The position numbers were made by a program, and so were the translations under genes. A stretch of 64,000 nucleotides of DNA. It comes from Brenneria goodwinii. GTDB lineage: Bacteria; Pseudomonadota; Gammaproteobacteria; Enterobacterales; Enterobacteriaceae. Location: assembly GCF_002291445.1 (NCBI RefSeq), contig NZ_CP014137.1:4030001-4094000 (forward strand), read 5' to 3'. The notes under the pieces are model-generated. The model searched no databases, was not told the origin of the DNA, and saw only the letters and a list, made by a program, of their open reading frames with translations. Below are positions 7,386 through 16,470 of this stretch, one piece after another (within the stretch, counting starts at the first letter, position 1; every line of letters begins with the position of its first letter).

Positions 7386-8186
7386 TCAGTTAGTTGATAA
7401 TCCCAGTTCTTTAGAAATAGCCTCAGCGGTCGCTTTTAACGGTTTCAACAGTGTTTCCTCGCCAATCTGTTGCAATTTTACCGTAGAGAGGGAAATGGAA
7501 ACGGCATAGCCAACACGCTGATGAATATCAAACACCGGAACGGCAATACAAGACACTCCCAGCTCATTCTCTTCCCGGTCCATCGCCATGCCTGTCGCAC
7601 GAATCTGCTCAAGCTCCTTATACATAGCCTGGAGATCGGTAATCGTGTTGCGTGTCAGCGACTTGATTTCATCCTGATGACTCAGCCAATAGTCGGCAAT
7701 GTAATCAGGCTGACCATAAGCCATATAAATTTTCCCCATTGCCGAACAGTACAACGACAAATGCTGACCAATATAAGCACGGGTACGGAGCATCCCCGTG
7801 GTTGGCTCCAGTTTGTAAATCATGATGGCGTGATCGTTTTCCCGAGTGGAGAAATTGACGGTTTCGCCGGTGGCAAGATTCAATGCCTCCAGATGCGGCG
7901 CCGCAACATGGATAATATTGAGAGAGGAAAGCGCCTTTTGACCGACGGCGATAAATTTGGTGGTTAAACGGTAGCTACCCGGTGCGGGCGCCGGCGTCAC
8001 ATAGCCGCAGGATTGCAGCCCCTGCAATAGCCGGTGCACGGTGCTTTTGTTTAACTGCGCCAGCTCTGAAAGGTGAGCCAACGGACATCCATTCGGGTAA
8101 TTACTTAGGATCTCAATAAGTTGGAGTCCACGAAAAAGGCTCTGACTTCCAGCGGGTTTCTCTTTGGCGAGTTCCGTATCTTTCAT
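7386..8186 (-). CDS. yiaJ: IclR-type repressor of the yia operon, YiaJ
   Basis: The 266-residue protein is closely similar to E. coli YiaJ (PlaR). The winged-helix DNA-binding domain covers residues about 15-75 (AHLSELAQLNKSTVHRLLQG is the recognition region), and the C-terminal IclR effector domain covers about 95-255 (YCSAMGKIYMAYG and ELGVSCIAVPVFD). YiaJ represses the divergent yiaK operon until a pathway ligand binds. The gene starts behind an AAGGGG ribosome site and is separated from yiaK by 371 bases that include a promoter and a CRP-like site. It is somewhat shorter than the E. coli protein because of a different N-terminal tail. The identification is confident. Confidence 0.93.
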   Translation of the reverse strand: MKDTELAKEKPAGSQSLFRGLQLIEILSNYPNGCPLAHLSELAQLNKSTVHRLLQGLQSCGYVTPAPAPGSYRLTTKFIAVGQKALSSLNIIHVAAPHLEALNLATGETVNFSTRENDHAIMIYKLEPTTGMLRTRAYIGQHLSLYCSAMGKIYMAYGQPDYIADYWLSHQDEIKSLTRNTITDLQAMYKELEQIRATGMAMDREENELGVSCIAVPVFDIHQRVGYAVSISLSTVKLQQIGEETLLKPLKATAEAISKELGLSTN

Positions 8187-8375
8187 TATTTTATCCCCTT
8201 GTATAACGGTAATTGCGCAAGGTTAACGTAAAGTGAGGTCCACGATAAGCGATACTCACACAGACGCGTGTCCCAATTTTTTCGCCGCTATCTCTCTTTT
8301 AAGCCACCGGTATATCTCACCCTCAATCCACTGTCACGCCCCTTTAAAACATCTCTTTCTGTGCGCATAGGGAAT

Positions 8376-8391
8376 TGTGTTCCTCATCACA
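8376..8391 (+). promoter_or_regulatory. CRP-like binding site upstream of yiaK
   Basis: TGTGT-TCCTCA-TCACA matches the CRP consensus TGTGA-N6-TCACA with one mismatch. It lies about 75 bases before the predicted yiaK -35 box, in the yiaJ-yiaK divergent region, and implies catabolite control of the operon. Confidence 0.6.
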
Positions 8392-8450
8392 CTAATGAAA
8401 ATATTTTAATAACATGTTGATATTCTTATTTTTTTAAAATCTCAACGGCT

Positions 8451-8479
8451 TTGACTTGTAAAAAAATGACCTGTATTAT
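8451..8479 (+). promoter_or_regulatory. Predicted sigma-70 promoter of the yiaK operon
   Basis: TTGACT (8451-8456), a 17-base spacer and TATTAT (8474-8479) form a near-consensus promoter, predicting transcription from about 8486 and a 5' leader of roughly 70 bases before yiaK. YiaJ would be expected to bind at or near this site; I could not single out its operator. Confidence 0.7.
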
Positions 8480-8557
8480 TTTTGAAATCAGATATCACAT
8501 ATTGAAATTTAAAGAACAAAAAAAATACAACCCAGGGATATGTTTCAGGAGAATCCG

Positions 8558-9556
8558 ATGAAAGTCACCTTTGAACAGTTAAGACAAGAATTTGAGCGCG
8601 TGCTGATAGCCCGTGGCGTAGAAGCAGAGACGGCATTCGCCTGTGCAACCATGTTCGCCCAGACAACGGAGTCCGGCGTTTATTCCCACGGCGTGAACCG
8701 TTTCCCACGGTTTATTCAGCAGTTGGAAAATGGCGACATTATCCCGGAGGCCAAGGCGACAAGGGTACAGGCGCTGGGAGCGATAGAACAGTGGGACGCT
8801 CATCGCTCCATCGGTAACTTGACGGCAAAGCAGATGATGGACCGCGCCATTGAGCTCGCAGACAAACACGGCATCGGTTTGATTGCGCTGCGTAATGCCA
8901 ATCACTGGATGCGCGGCGGCAGCTACGGCTGGCAAGCGGCGGAAAAAGGCTACATCGGCATCTGCTGGACAAATTCCATTGCGGTGATGCCGCCGTGGGG
9001 CGCCAAAGAATGCCGCATCGGCACCAACCCTTTAATCGTGGCGATTCCGGGCAGTCCCATCACGATGGTGGACATGTCCATGTCGATGTTTTCTTACGGT
9101 ATGCTGGAGGTGAATCGTCTTGCCGGGAAACAGCTGCCCGTTGACGGCGGTTTTGATGACGACGGCAACCTGACCCGCGAACCGGGCATCGTAGAAAAAA
9201 ACCGCCGCATCCTGCCCATGGGTTACTGGAAAGGTTCTGGTTTATCCATTGTGCTGGATATGATCGCTACCCTGTTGTCTGACGGCGCTTCGGTTGCCGA
9301 AGTCACTGAGGACAATACGGATGAATACGGTATCTCTCAAATCTTCATTGCCATTGAGGTGGATAAGCTGATTGACGGCGACAGCCGGGATGCCAAGTTG
9401 CAGCGCATTGTCGATTATGTAAAAAGCGCCGAACGCGCCGATCCCGATGTCGCCATCCGGCTGCCCGGCCATGAATTCACGCAACTGCTGGCAGATAACC
9501 GCCGCAACGGCATCACGGTTGATGACAGCGTTTGGCAAAGAATCCGCTCACTTTAA
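8558..9556 (+). CDS. yiaK: 2,3-diketo-L-gulonate reductase YiaK (DlgD)
   Basis: With the start at 8558 (MKVTFEQLRQEF, preceded by CAGGAG) the protein has 332 residues, the same as E. coli YiaK; the ATG at 8540 would add six residues. It belongs to the malate/L-lactate dehydrogenase (DUF/LDH2) oxidoreductase superfamily. The conserved block NANHWMRGGSYGWQAAEKGY, residues about 110-130, contains the catalytic His and forms part of the NAD site. The enzyme reduces 2,3-diketo-L-gulonate to 3-keto-L-gulonate with NADH. It is the first gene of the plus-strand operon, 17 bases before yiaL. Sequence and context both support the call strongly. Confidence 0.95.
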   Translation: MKVTFEQLRQEFERVLIARGVEAETAFACATMFAQTTESGVYSHGVNRFPRFIQQLENGDIIPEAKATRVQALGAIEQWDAHRSIGNLTAKQMMDRAIELADKHGIGLIALRNANHWMRGGSYGWQAAEKGYIGICWTNSIAVMPPWGAKECRIGTNPLIVAIPGSPITMVDMSMSMFSYGMLEVNRLAGKQLPVDGGFDDDGNLTREPGIVEKNRRILPMGYWKGSGLSIVLDMIATLLSDGASVAEVTEDNTDEYGISQIFIAIEVDKLIDGDSRDAKLQRIVDYVKSAERADPDVAIRLPGHEFTQLLADNRRNGITVDDSVWQRIRSL

Positions 9557-9573
9557 CAGAGAGGAGCCGTCTG

Positions 9574-10041
9574 ATGATCAGCGGACACATTACTCATGAC
9601 AATCCTTGCGCGCTGCCGCAAGCGATCCAGCGCGGTCTTGAATTCCTGCGCACAACCGATTTTAGCCAGCTACCAACCGGCGTAGTAGAAATCGACGGCC
9701 GAAAAATTTACGCACAAATTCTGGATCTGGAAACACAGCCGAAAGAAAATAACCATCCCGAGGTCCATCGTCGTTATATTGATATTCAGTTTCTGGCCAG
9801 GGGTGAAGAAATTATTGGTTTTGCCGCCGACACAGGTAACAACGTCATTGCTGAATCATTATTAGAGGAACGGGATATTATTTTCTATCATGACATGGAA
9901 AATGAATCGCCGTTAACAATGACACCCGGTAGCTATGCAATATTCTTTCCACAGGATGTACATCGACCGGCCTGTATTTATCATCAGCCGGCAATGATAA
10001 GAAAAATTGTAGTTAAGGTTGCGCTGACGGAAATAAATTAA
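9574..10041 (+). CDS. yiaL: YiaL, YhcH/EbgC-type beta-barrel protein
   Basis: Starting at 9574 (GAGAGGAG just upstream) the protein has 155 residues, matching E. coli YiaL. It is a member of the YhcH/YjgK/YiaL family of small cupin-like barrels; the motif NHPEVHRRYIDIQFLARGEE and the late FFPQDVHRPA carry conserved His, Asp and Glu residues typical of a metal site. The function is not firmly established; family members are thought to act on sugar epimers or anomers. It is translated from its own ribosome site right behind yiaK and must serve the same L-ascorbate/ketogulonate pathway, judging by conserved linkage. Confidence 0.9.
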   Translation: MISGHITHDNPCALPQAIQRGLEFLRTTDFSQLPTGVVEIDGRKIYAQILDLETQPKENNHPEVHRRYIDIQFLARGEEIIGFAADTGNNVIAESLLEERDIIFYHDMENESPLTMTPGSYAIFFPQDVHRPACIYHQPAMIRKIVVKVALTEIN

Positions 10042-10154
10042 TTTATCTAAACGTCTATTCCTGCCGGCAAGATTAGCTCAGTCGGTTAAAAAATGGAAAA
10101 GGCTCTGAATTCCATATCGGTGATATGATAATCCCGAAAAAAATGGAGTAAAAA

Positions 10155-11132
10155 ATGTCTGACAAAGAAATCGCCTTTATTGTCGGCGCCTATCCGTGCG
10201 CGCCCAGTTTCCACCAGAAAGATGAAGCGATGGAAATAGAGTTCTGGCGTAAATTATCCGATATTCCACATATTCGTGGTATTGAACAACCCTGCCTGAC
10301 CGACCTACACCCCTATGGCGATGACTTTCTGTTTAAACATTTGCCGCAAAAATGGGAAATAGTCGTGACCGGCGTGATGGAAACGATGCGTCGCCGCGCC
10401 CAGACACCCGCGTTTGGTCTGGCATCGGAAGATGAAGACCAGCGTCAGGCCAGCCTGAATTACTATCGCCACGTACTGGATAAAATCAATCAGACCAACG
10501 ATCGCTTCGGCGCAAAAAAAGTGATCGCCCTTGAGCTACAGGCCGCGCCATTAGCCAAATCAACCGATGTCACCGCCGCCGCTGCCTGTTTCCAGCGTTC
10601 GCTACAGGAGTTGCTAAGCTGGGACTGGCCCTGCGAAATCATCATTGAGCACTGCGATGCCATGAATGGCATCCAGCCGCGCAAAGGTTTTCTGCCGCTG
10701 AACGAGGAACTACAGGTTTTAACCACCGTTAATCCGCAGGCTAAAACACGCGTGGGAATCGCCATCAACTGGGCGCGTTCGGTGATAGAAACGCAGAGCA
10801 CTGCTACGCCGTTCGAACATGTACAACAAAGTCAGCAAGCGGGTTTGCTCAAAGCGCTGATGTTCTCTGGTACTACGCGCAACGGTCCTTATGGCGAATG
10901 GCAGGATTTACACGCGCCTTTTGCGCCATTCCCGAATGCCAAAGCCGGCTGTCAGGCGTCTTTAATGACCGTTGAGGCCGCCGGGGAGTTATTCCGACAG
11001 GCGCCGTTATCCAGCTTAAGTTTCGCCGGCATAAAACTGCTGGAGATCGATCCGTCCGCCGATGTACAACACCGTATCGCCATTATTGAAGACGGAATTA
11101 ATGCATTATTAAAAGCCCAGCCTGACTCATAA
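10155..11132 (+). CDS. DUF4862 family protein, YiaX1-like
   Basis: The 325-residue protein resembles DUF4862 proteins and occupies the position of yiaX1 in the Klebsiella yiaKLX1X2PQRS operon, where E. coli instead has the yiaMNO TRAP transporter genes. The sequence alternates strands and helices in a TIM-barrel-like way, with acidic/His residues at strand ends (ALELQAAP near 131, IIIEHCDAMNG near 168, GIAINWARS near 202), as in sugar-phosphate isomerase/epimerase-type barrels. That suggests a sugar isomerase or lactonase-like role, but no activity is known to me. An ATG at 10155 preceded by GGAGT is the only reasonable start. It is followed by a 173-base gap before the transporter gene. Confidence 0.75.
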   Translation: MSDKEIAFIVGAYPCAPSFHQKDEAMEIEFWRKLSDIPHIRGIEQPCLTDLHPYGDDFLFKHLPQKWEIVVTGVMETMRRRAQTPAFGLASEDEDQRQASLNYYRHVLDKINQTNDRFGAKKVIALELQAAPLAKSTDVTAAAACFQRSLQELLSWDWPCEIIIEHCDAMNGIQPRKGFLPLNEELQVLTTVNPQAKTRVGIAINWARSVIETQSTATPFEHVQQSQQAGLLKALMFSGTTRNGPYGEWQDLHAPFAPFPNAKAGCQASLMTVEAAGELFRQAPLSSLSFAGIKLLEIDPSADVQHRIAIIEDGINALLKAQPDS

Positions 11133-11305
11133 AATTTTAATGTAATAAAAAGATAAAAATAATTAACGAGCGATAATTTAATAAATTATTCATTCATCTG
11201 CCGACGGCCAGTTTCACAGAGTGCCCTTTCTGCATAGCAGAAAGAAAGATTCTTCACATTATTGTGAAAGATATTTTAATAATAATGATTAAGGCATGAC
11301 GTAAA

Positions 11306-12625
11306 ATGAACATAGACTCAAGTACCCTACAAACGAATATTCCCAAAGAACGTTGGCTGAGGATTATCCCGCCAATCCTGATCACATGTATTATCTCTTA
11401 TATGGATCGCGTGAATATCGCGTTCGCCATGCCGGGCGGTATGGATGATGAATTGGGAATTACCGCATCGATGGCAGGTCTGGCGGGCGGTATTTTCTTC
11501 ATTGGTTATTTATTCCTGCAGGTTCCCGGCGGAAAAATCGCCGTACACGGCAGCGGCAAAAAATTTATCGGCTGGTCGCTGGTAGCCTGGGCGATTATTT
11601 CCATCCTGACTGGCCTGGTAACCAACCAATACCAGTTATTGGCATTACGCTTCGCGCTTGGCGTTGCCGAAGGCGGGATGTTGCCCGTGGTTCTGACCAT
11701 GATCAGCAACTGGTTTCCCGATGAAGAGCGGGGACGAGCCAATGCCATCGTCATTATGTTCGTTCCGATTGCCGGGATGATAACTGCCCCGCTGTCCGGC
11801 TGGATCATCGCCGTTATGGACTGGCGCTGGCTATTTATCATCGAAGGATTGCTATCGGCTTTTGTGCTGATTTTATGGGCATTCACCATTAGCGATCGCC
11901 CTCAGGCAGCACGTTGGATATCGGACGCGGAAAAAAACTGGCTGATTGATACTTTGGACAGAGAACAACGCGCGATTGCCGGAAAAGCCGTGAAAAACGC
12001 CTCGCTCTCCGCGGTCTTGTCCGATCGCACCATGTGGCAACTCATTGCGCTCAACTTCTTCTACCAAACCGGCATTTATGGCTACACCCTGTGGCTGCCC
12101 ACCATTCTGAAAGAACTCACCAACACCGGCATGGAAAAAGTCGGGATGCTGGCCATCCTGCCTTTCGTCGGCGCCATGCTGGGCATGTACATCGTTTCAC
12201 TGCTGTCTGACCGGACAGGCAAACGCAAGCTGTTCGTTTTCCTGCCGTTATCCGGTTTTGCGATTTGCATGTTCCTGTCCGTGACGCTACAGCAGCATAT
12301 CTGGTGGTCTTATGCCGCCCTGGTGGGTTGCGGAGTCTTCCTGCAAGCCGCCGCCGGTGTGTTCTGGACGATTCCCGCCAAACTGTTCAGCGCTGAAATG
12401 GCAGGCGGCGCACGCGGCGTGATCAATGCTCTCGGTAATCTTGGCGGATTCTGCGGTCCTTACGCCGTCGGCCTGCTGATCACCTATTACAACAAAGACG
12501 CGGGCGTTTATTGCCTGTCAATCTCACTGGCTATCGCCGCCATCCTGGCACTGCTTCTGCCTGGGAAATGCGACCAACTGCCGGTGTCCCGCCCCCAATT
12601 ACAAACGAAACGAACCACATTCTAA
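11306..12625 (+). CDS. Major facilitator superfamily anion/sugar-acid transporter, YiaX2-like
   Basis: The 439-residue protein has twelve predicted membrane helices and looks like an anion:cation symporter of the MFS (the ACS group with D-galactonate/glucarate and phthalate-type transporters). The first loop reads SYMDRVNIAFAMPG, and SDRTGKRK follows helix 8 as the second A-like motif. In Klebsiella the gene at this place, yiaX2, is needed for aerobic L-ascorbate use. It therefore probably brings ascorbate or its oxidation product into the cell, replacing the TRAP transporter of E. coli. The 173-base gap upstream is AT-rich and includes a weak inverted repeat; a separate promoter there cannot be excluded. 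Confidence 0.8.
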   Translation: MNIDSSTLQTNIPKERWLRIIPPILITCIISYMDRVNIAFAMPGGMDDELGITASMAGLAGGIFFIGYLFLQVPGGKIAVHGSGKKFIGWSLVAWAIISILTGLVTNQYQLLALRFALGVAEGGMLPVVLTMISNWFPDEERGRANAIVIMFVPIAGMITAPLSGWIIAVMDWRWLFIIEGLLSAFVLILWAFTISDRPQAARWISDAEKNWLIDTLDREQRAIAGKAVKNASLSAVLSDRTMWQLIALNFFYQTGIYGYTLWLPTILKELTNTGMEKVGMLAILPFVGAMLGMYIVSLLSDRTGKRKLFVFLPLSGFAICMFLSVTLQQHIWWSYAALVGCGVFLQAAAGVFWTIPAKLFSAEMAGGARGVINALGNLGGFCGPYAVGLLITYYNKDAGVYCLSISLAIAAILALLLPGKCDQLPVSRPQLQTKRTTF

Positions 12626-12678
12626 GTAATTAATCGCGTGGCTGCGGCGTATTGCGGCCACCAGCAAAGGTGACAAAG

Positions 12679-14190
12679 ATGGAATATTGGTTAGGTATCG
12701 ACTGTGGCGGCACTTACCTAAAGGCCGGGATCTACGATAGCCAAGGGCGGGAACAGGGAATTAGCCGCCAGCCGTTGCCGGTTATCAGCGATCATCCCGG
12801 CTGGGCCGAACGCGATATGGACCAGTTATGGACAGCCTGCGTAGAAACGATCGCCGCTGTTTTGCAGCGGTGCCGGATCAACGGTCATCAAATCAAGGCG
12901 ATCGGCATTTCCGCTCAGGGTAAGGGATTATTCCTGCTGGATAAACAGCACAGGCCATTGGGCCGGGGCATCTTATCCTCCGACCGCCGGGCGATGGATA
13001 TCGTCCACGACTGGCAGCATGACCACATACCGCAGCATCTTTATCCCCTTACGCGACAAACTTTGTGGACCGGTCATCCCGTTTCTCTGCTCCGCTGGGT
13101 TAAACAGCATCAGCCGGAACGCTACCGGCAGATTGGCTCCGTCATGATGGCGCATGACTACTTACGCTTCCGCCTGACCGGCCGGCGGGGCTGCGAAGAA
13201 ACCAACATTTCCGAATCCAATCTCTATCACATGGATAAAGGCGCTTATGCGCCGGAGCTAGCCGATCTGCTTGGCATTGGCGAAATCACTCCCGCCCTGC
13301 CGCCTATTGTCGGCTCTGCACAGGTATGCGGTGAGGTCACCTCGCAGGTGGCCGCGCTCACCGGTCTGGCGGCGGAAACGCCGGTCGTCGGCGGGTTGTT
13401 TGATGTGGTGTCCACCGCGTTATGCGCTGGCTTACATGATGAATCAACGTTAAACGCCGTGATGGGAACCTGGGCGGTGACCAGCGGCATCGCTACCGAA
13501 ATACGGACGAATGAACCCCATCCTTATGTTTATGGACGCTATGCCGATGCCGGACGCTACATCGTTCATGAAGCCAGCCCGACCTCATCCGCTAATCTGG
13601 AATGGATAACCCGTCAGTGGGGAACGCCGGATTTTAACGAGATAAACCATGCCGTCGCCAGTCTTCCCAAAGCGGGCAGTGAGGTGATGTTCCTGCCGTT
13701 TCTCTACGGCAGCAACGCCGGGCTGGAGATGACCGCCGGATTTTACGGCTTGCAGTCTCTCCATCGTCGAGAGCATTTGCTACAGGCCGTTTATGAAGGC
13801 GTTATTTTCAGCCATATGACGCACTTGAAGCGAATGCGTGAACGTTTTCAACAGGTTGATACGCTGCGGGTCACGGGCGGCCCCGCACAATCACGGGTAT
13901 GGATGCAAATCCTGGCCGACGTAAGCGGACTACCGGTTGAACTCCCCCAGGTAGAGGAAACCGGCTGTCTGGGCGCGGCGCTGGCGGCCCTGGTCGGCAG
14001 CGGCGTTTACTCCAGCTTTACCGAGGCGCAGCGCCACCTGCAGCCCGCGTCACAAATCATTGAGCCCGATCCCGTCGCGCAGCCCGCGTATCAAAAAAAA
14101 TTAATTCATTATCAGTATCTTATTGAAGCATTGCAGAGTTATCACACTCGTTGTGCTTCCCTTACCCCCGCAAGGAGTGATCAATCATGA
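12679..14190 (+). CDS. lyxK: L-xylulose/3-keto-L-gulonate kinase LyxK
   Basis: Taking the ATG at 12679 (AAAGG upstream) gives 503 residues, close to E. coli LyxK (498); the ATG-like start at 12652 would add an unrelated nine residues. It is an FGGY carbohydrate kinase: the N-terminal phosphate loop is GIDCGGTYLKAG, the catalytic-Asp region is near SSDRRAMD and GGLFDVVSTALC, and the C-terminal nucleotide site is VTGGPAQSRVWMQIL. LyxK (YiaP) phosphorylates L-xylulose and 3-keto-L-gulonate. In this operon it would make 3-keto-L-gulonate-6-phosphate, the SgbH substrate. Its last four bases overlap the sgbH start (ATGA), indicating translational coupling. Confidence 0.94.
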   Translation: MEYWLGIDCGGTYLKAGIYDSQGREQGISRQPLPVISDHPGWAERDMDQLWTACVETIAAVLQRCRINGHQIKAIGISAQGKGLFLLDKQHRPLGRGILSSDRRAMDIVHDWQHDHIPQHLYPLTRQTLWTGHPVSLLRWVKQHQPERYRQIGSVMMAHDYLRFRLTGRRGCEETNISESNLYHMDKGAYAPELADLLGIGEITPALPPIVGSAQVCGEVTSQVAALTGLAAETPVVGGLFDVVSTALCAGLHDESTLNAVMGTWAVTSGIATEIRTNEPHPYVYGRYADAGRYIVHEASPTSSANLEWITRQWGTPDFNEINHAVASLPKAGSEVMFLPFLYGSNAGLEMTAGFYGLQSLHRREHLLQAVYEGVIFSHMTHLKRMRERFQQVDTLRVTGGPAQSRVWMQILADVSGLPVELPQVEETGCLGAALAALVGSGVYSSFTEAQRHLQPASQIIEPDPVAQPAYQKKLIHYQYLIEALQSYHTRCASLTPARSDQS

Positions 14191-14846
14191 GCCGACCATT
14201 GCTGCAACTGGCACTGGATCATACGGATCTGGATGCCGCGTTATTGACCGCCGCAAAACTCAAAAAGCATGTCGATATTATCGAAGCGGGCACCATTCTC
14301 TGTATCTCAGAGGGGTTGGCCGCCGTTCGTAAGCTGCGTGAACTGTGCCCGGAACATATTATCGTGGCCGACTTAAAAGTCGCCGATGCGGGTGAGACGC
14401 TGGCAAAACAGGCTTTTTCCGCCGGGGCGAACTGGATGACCGTTATCTGCGCCGCGCCTATCGCCACCGTCGCCAGAGCACAAGATGTCGCCTCGCAATA
14501 CGGCGGGGAGATCCAGATCGAGCTATTCGGACGCTGGACGCTGGATGATGCGCAAGCGTGGCGCAATCTGGGCGTAAAACAGGCGATTTATCACCGGGGA
14601 CGCGATGCGCAGGCGAGCGGTCAGAACTGGAGTCAGGATGATCTGAAGACCATGTCCGCCCTGACGGAGCTGGGGATTGAGCTGTCCATTACCGGCGGGA
14701 TCACGCCTGCCGACCTGCCGTTATTTAAAGATATTTCCGTACAGGCGTTTATTGCCGGGCGCGCACTCTCCGATGCCGAAAATCCGGCCGCTATCGCCAC
14801 CGCATTCCACCAGCAAATAGACGCTATCTGGGGTAAACGCGCATGA
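14187..14846 (+). CDS. sgbH: 3-keto-L-gulonate-6-phosphate decarboxylase SgbH
   Basis: The 219-residue protein belongs to the orotidine-5'-phosphate decarboxylase suprafamily. It shows the metal/catalytic signature Asp-x-Lys-x-x-Asp in IVADLKVADAGE near residue 63 and the phosphate-binding loop ITGGITP near residue 170. It decarboxylates 3-keto-L-gulonate-6-phosphate to L-xylulose-5-phosphate with Mg2+. E. coli SgbH has 220 residues. The gene overlaps both its neighbours by four bases, so expression is coupled with lyxK and sgbU. An ascorbate-specific paralogue (UlaD) exists in many enterobacteria; the context (yiaK, lyxK) decides for SgbH. Confidence 0.94.
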   Translation: MSRPLLQLALDHTDLDAALLTAAKLKKHVDIIEAGTILCISEGLAAVRKLRELCPEHIIVADLKVADAGETLAKQAFSAGANWMTVICAAPIATVARAQDVASQYGGEIQIELFGRWTLDDAQAWRNLGVKQAIYHRGRDAQASGQNWSQDDLKTMSALTELGIELSITGGITPADLPLFKDISVQAFIAGRALSDAENPAAIATAFHQQIDAIWGKRA

Positions 14847-15703
14847 GACATCACCCGCTCGGCATTTATGAAAAGGCGCTGCCTAAATCACTAAGCTGGC
14901 CGGAACGACTAGCGTTGGCCAAAAGCTGTGGTTTCGACTTTGTTGAAATGTCTGTTGATGAAACGGATGAACGTCTGTCCCGATTAACCTGGAGCACGGC
15001 GCAGCGGGCATCGTTAGTGTCGGCGATTCTGGAAAGCGGCGTGACTATTCCCTCAATGTGCCTGTCAGCCCATCGCCGGTTCCCCTTTGGCAGCCATGAC
15101 GAAGCCACCCGTGAGCATGCTCAGAAAATCATGTTACAGGCGATCCAGTTGGCCCGCGATCTCGGCATCCGCACGATTCAACTGGCAGGTTACGACGTCT
15201 ATTATGAACAACAGGATAGCGGCACACGGCAGCGCTTTACCGAAGGGCTGGCATGGGCGGTAGAAAAAGCCGCCGCCGCGCAGGTTATGCTGGCGGTCGA
15301 AATTATGGATACGGAATTCATGAACTCCATCTCCAAATGGAAAGAGTGGGATCGCCAGCTTTCCTCCCCCTGGTTTAGCGTCTATCCGGATATCGGCAAT
15401 CTGAGCGCCTGGGGAAATAACATCCCGCAGGAATTAGCGCTGGGGATCGATCGTATCGCCGCCATTCATTTAAAAGACACCTATCCGGTAACCGCCACAT
15501 CCAAAGGCCAGTTTCGCGACGTTCCTTTTGGAAAAGGCTGCGTTGACTTTGTCGGCCTATTCCAGAATTTAAAAAAGCTAAATTACCGCGGCGCATTCCT
15601 GATTGAAATGTGGACGGAAAAAGCCAGCGAACCCTTGCTGGAGATCATCAACGCCCGGAAGTGGATTGAAGACCGCATGCAGGAAGGAGGTTTCATATGT
15701 TAG
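14843..15703 (+). CDS. sgbU: L-xylulose-5-phosphate 3-epimerase SgbU
   Basis: This 286-residue protein matches SgbU/UlaE (286 aa in E. coli), a xylose-isomerase-like TIM barrel. Conserved acidic and His residues appear in AVEIMDTEFMN near residue 152, VYPDIGNLSAWG near 180, AAIHLKDT near 205 and LIEMWTEK near 253, forming a metal site. It converts L-xylulose-5-phosphate to L-ribulose-5-phosphate. It overlaps sgbH by four bases and sgbE by seven, so the last genes of the operon are translated as a unit. Confidence 0.93.
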   Translation: MRHHPLGIYEKALPKSLSWPERLALAKSCGFDFVEMSVDETDERLSRLTWSTAQRASLVSAILESGVTIPSMCLSAHRRFPFGSHDEATREHAQKIMLQAIQLARDLGIRTIQLAGYDVYYEQQDSGTRQRFTEGLAWAVEKAAAAQVMLAVEIMDTEFMNSISKWKEWDRQLSSPWFSVYPDIGNLSAWGNNIPQELALGIDRIAAIHLKDTYPVTATSKGQFRDVPFGKGCVDFVGLFQNLKKLNYRGAFLIEMWTEKASEPLLEIINARKWIEDRMQEGGFIC

Positions 15704-16395
15704 AACAACTGAAACAGCAGGTATTGGAAGCCAATCTGGCGTTACCTCAACACCATCTGGTGACCTTTACCTGGGGGAATGTCAGCGCGATTGACCGTCA
15801 ACAGGGGCTGGTGGTGATCAAACCCTCCGGCGTCGAATACGATGAAATGGGCATTGATGACATGGTCGTTGTCGAACTGACCAGCGGCAAGGTGGTTGAA
15901 GGAAATAAAAAACCGTCATCCGATACCGCTACTCATTTAGCCCTTTATCAACGTTTTGACGGTATCGGCGGCATCGTGCATACCCATTCGCGGCACGCCA
16001 CCATCTGGTCGCAGGCCGGGCTGGATCTCCCCGCCTGGGGAACGACGCATGCCGACTATTTTTACGGTTCAATTCCCTGCACACGCCTCATGACCGAACG
16101 GGAAATTGCCGGACAATATGAACGGGCAACCGGTGATGTGATTATCGAAACCTTCGTGAATCGCGGCATCGATCCTCTCCAGGTGCCGGCAGTGCTGGTA
16201 AATTCCCATGGGCCTTTCGCCTGGGGTAAAAGCGCCGCCGACGCGGTACACAATGCGGTTGTGCTGGAAGAGTGCGCCTATATGGGGATTTTCGCGCGCC
16301 AGCTTATGCCGGGGCTCCGCGACATGCAACCATCGCTGCTTGATAAACACTATTTACGCAAACATGGCGCTAACGCCTATTACGGTCAACATTAA
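15697..16395 (+). CDS. sgbE: L-ribulose-5-phosphate 4-epimerase SgbE
   Basis: The 232-residue protein is a class II aldolase-family epimerase like AraD, UlaF and SgbE. Zinc-binding His residues lie in IVHTHSRHAT (about residue 95) and in LVNSHGPFAWG (about 171), and NVSAIDR plus KPSGVEYD mark the phosphate-binding region. It makes D-xylulose-5-phosphate, which enters the pentose phosphate pathway and so closes the route from ascorbate/diketogulonate to central metabolism. It is the last gene of the operon; AAGGAGG precedes its start inside sgbU, and a long hairpin follows 39 bases downstream. Confidence 0.94.
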   Translation: MLEQLKQQVLEANLALPQHHLVTFTWGNVSAIDRQQGLVVIKPSGVEYDEMGIDDMVVVELTSGKVVEGNKKPSSDTATHLALYQRFDGIGGIVHTHSRHATIWSQAGLDLPAWGTTHADYFYGSIPCTRLMTEREIAGQYERATGDVIIETFVNRGIDPLQVPAVLVNSHGPFAWGKSAADAVHNAVVLEECAYMGIFARQLMPGLRDMQPSLLDKHYLRKHGANAYYGQH

Positions 16396-16433
16396 TTTTC
16401 CTGACGGTTTCCCCCTATCTCCACAAAGCGCGG

Positions 16434-16461
16434 GAAACGGCCACGTGAAGGTGGCCGTTTC
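16434..16461. terminator. Bidirectional hairpin between sgbE and the flavoprotein gene
   Basis: GAAACGGCCAC (16434-16444) and GTGGCCGTTTC (16451-16461) form a perfect 11-bp stem with a six-base loop, placed between convergent genes. The following bases are only weakly T-rich, but position and stability fit a shared terminator. Confidence 0.7.
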
Positions 16462-16470
16462 TCCTGCACA

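Noticed and set aside
10066..10095. tRNA-like stretch GATTAGCTCAGTCGGTTA between yiaL and yiaX1
   Set aside because: It resembles a tRNA D-arm only; no anticodon arm, T-arm or acceptor stem can be folded from the bases around it, so it is not reported as a tRNA gene.
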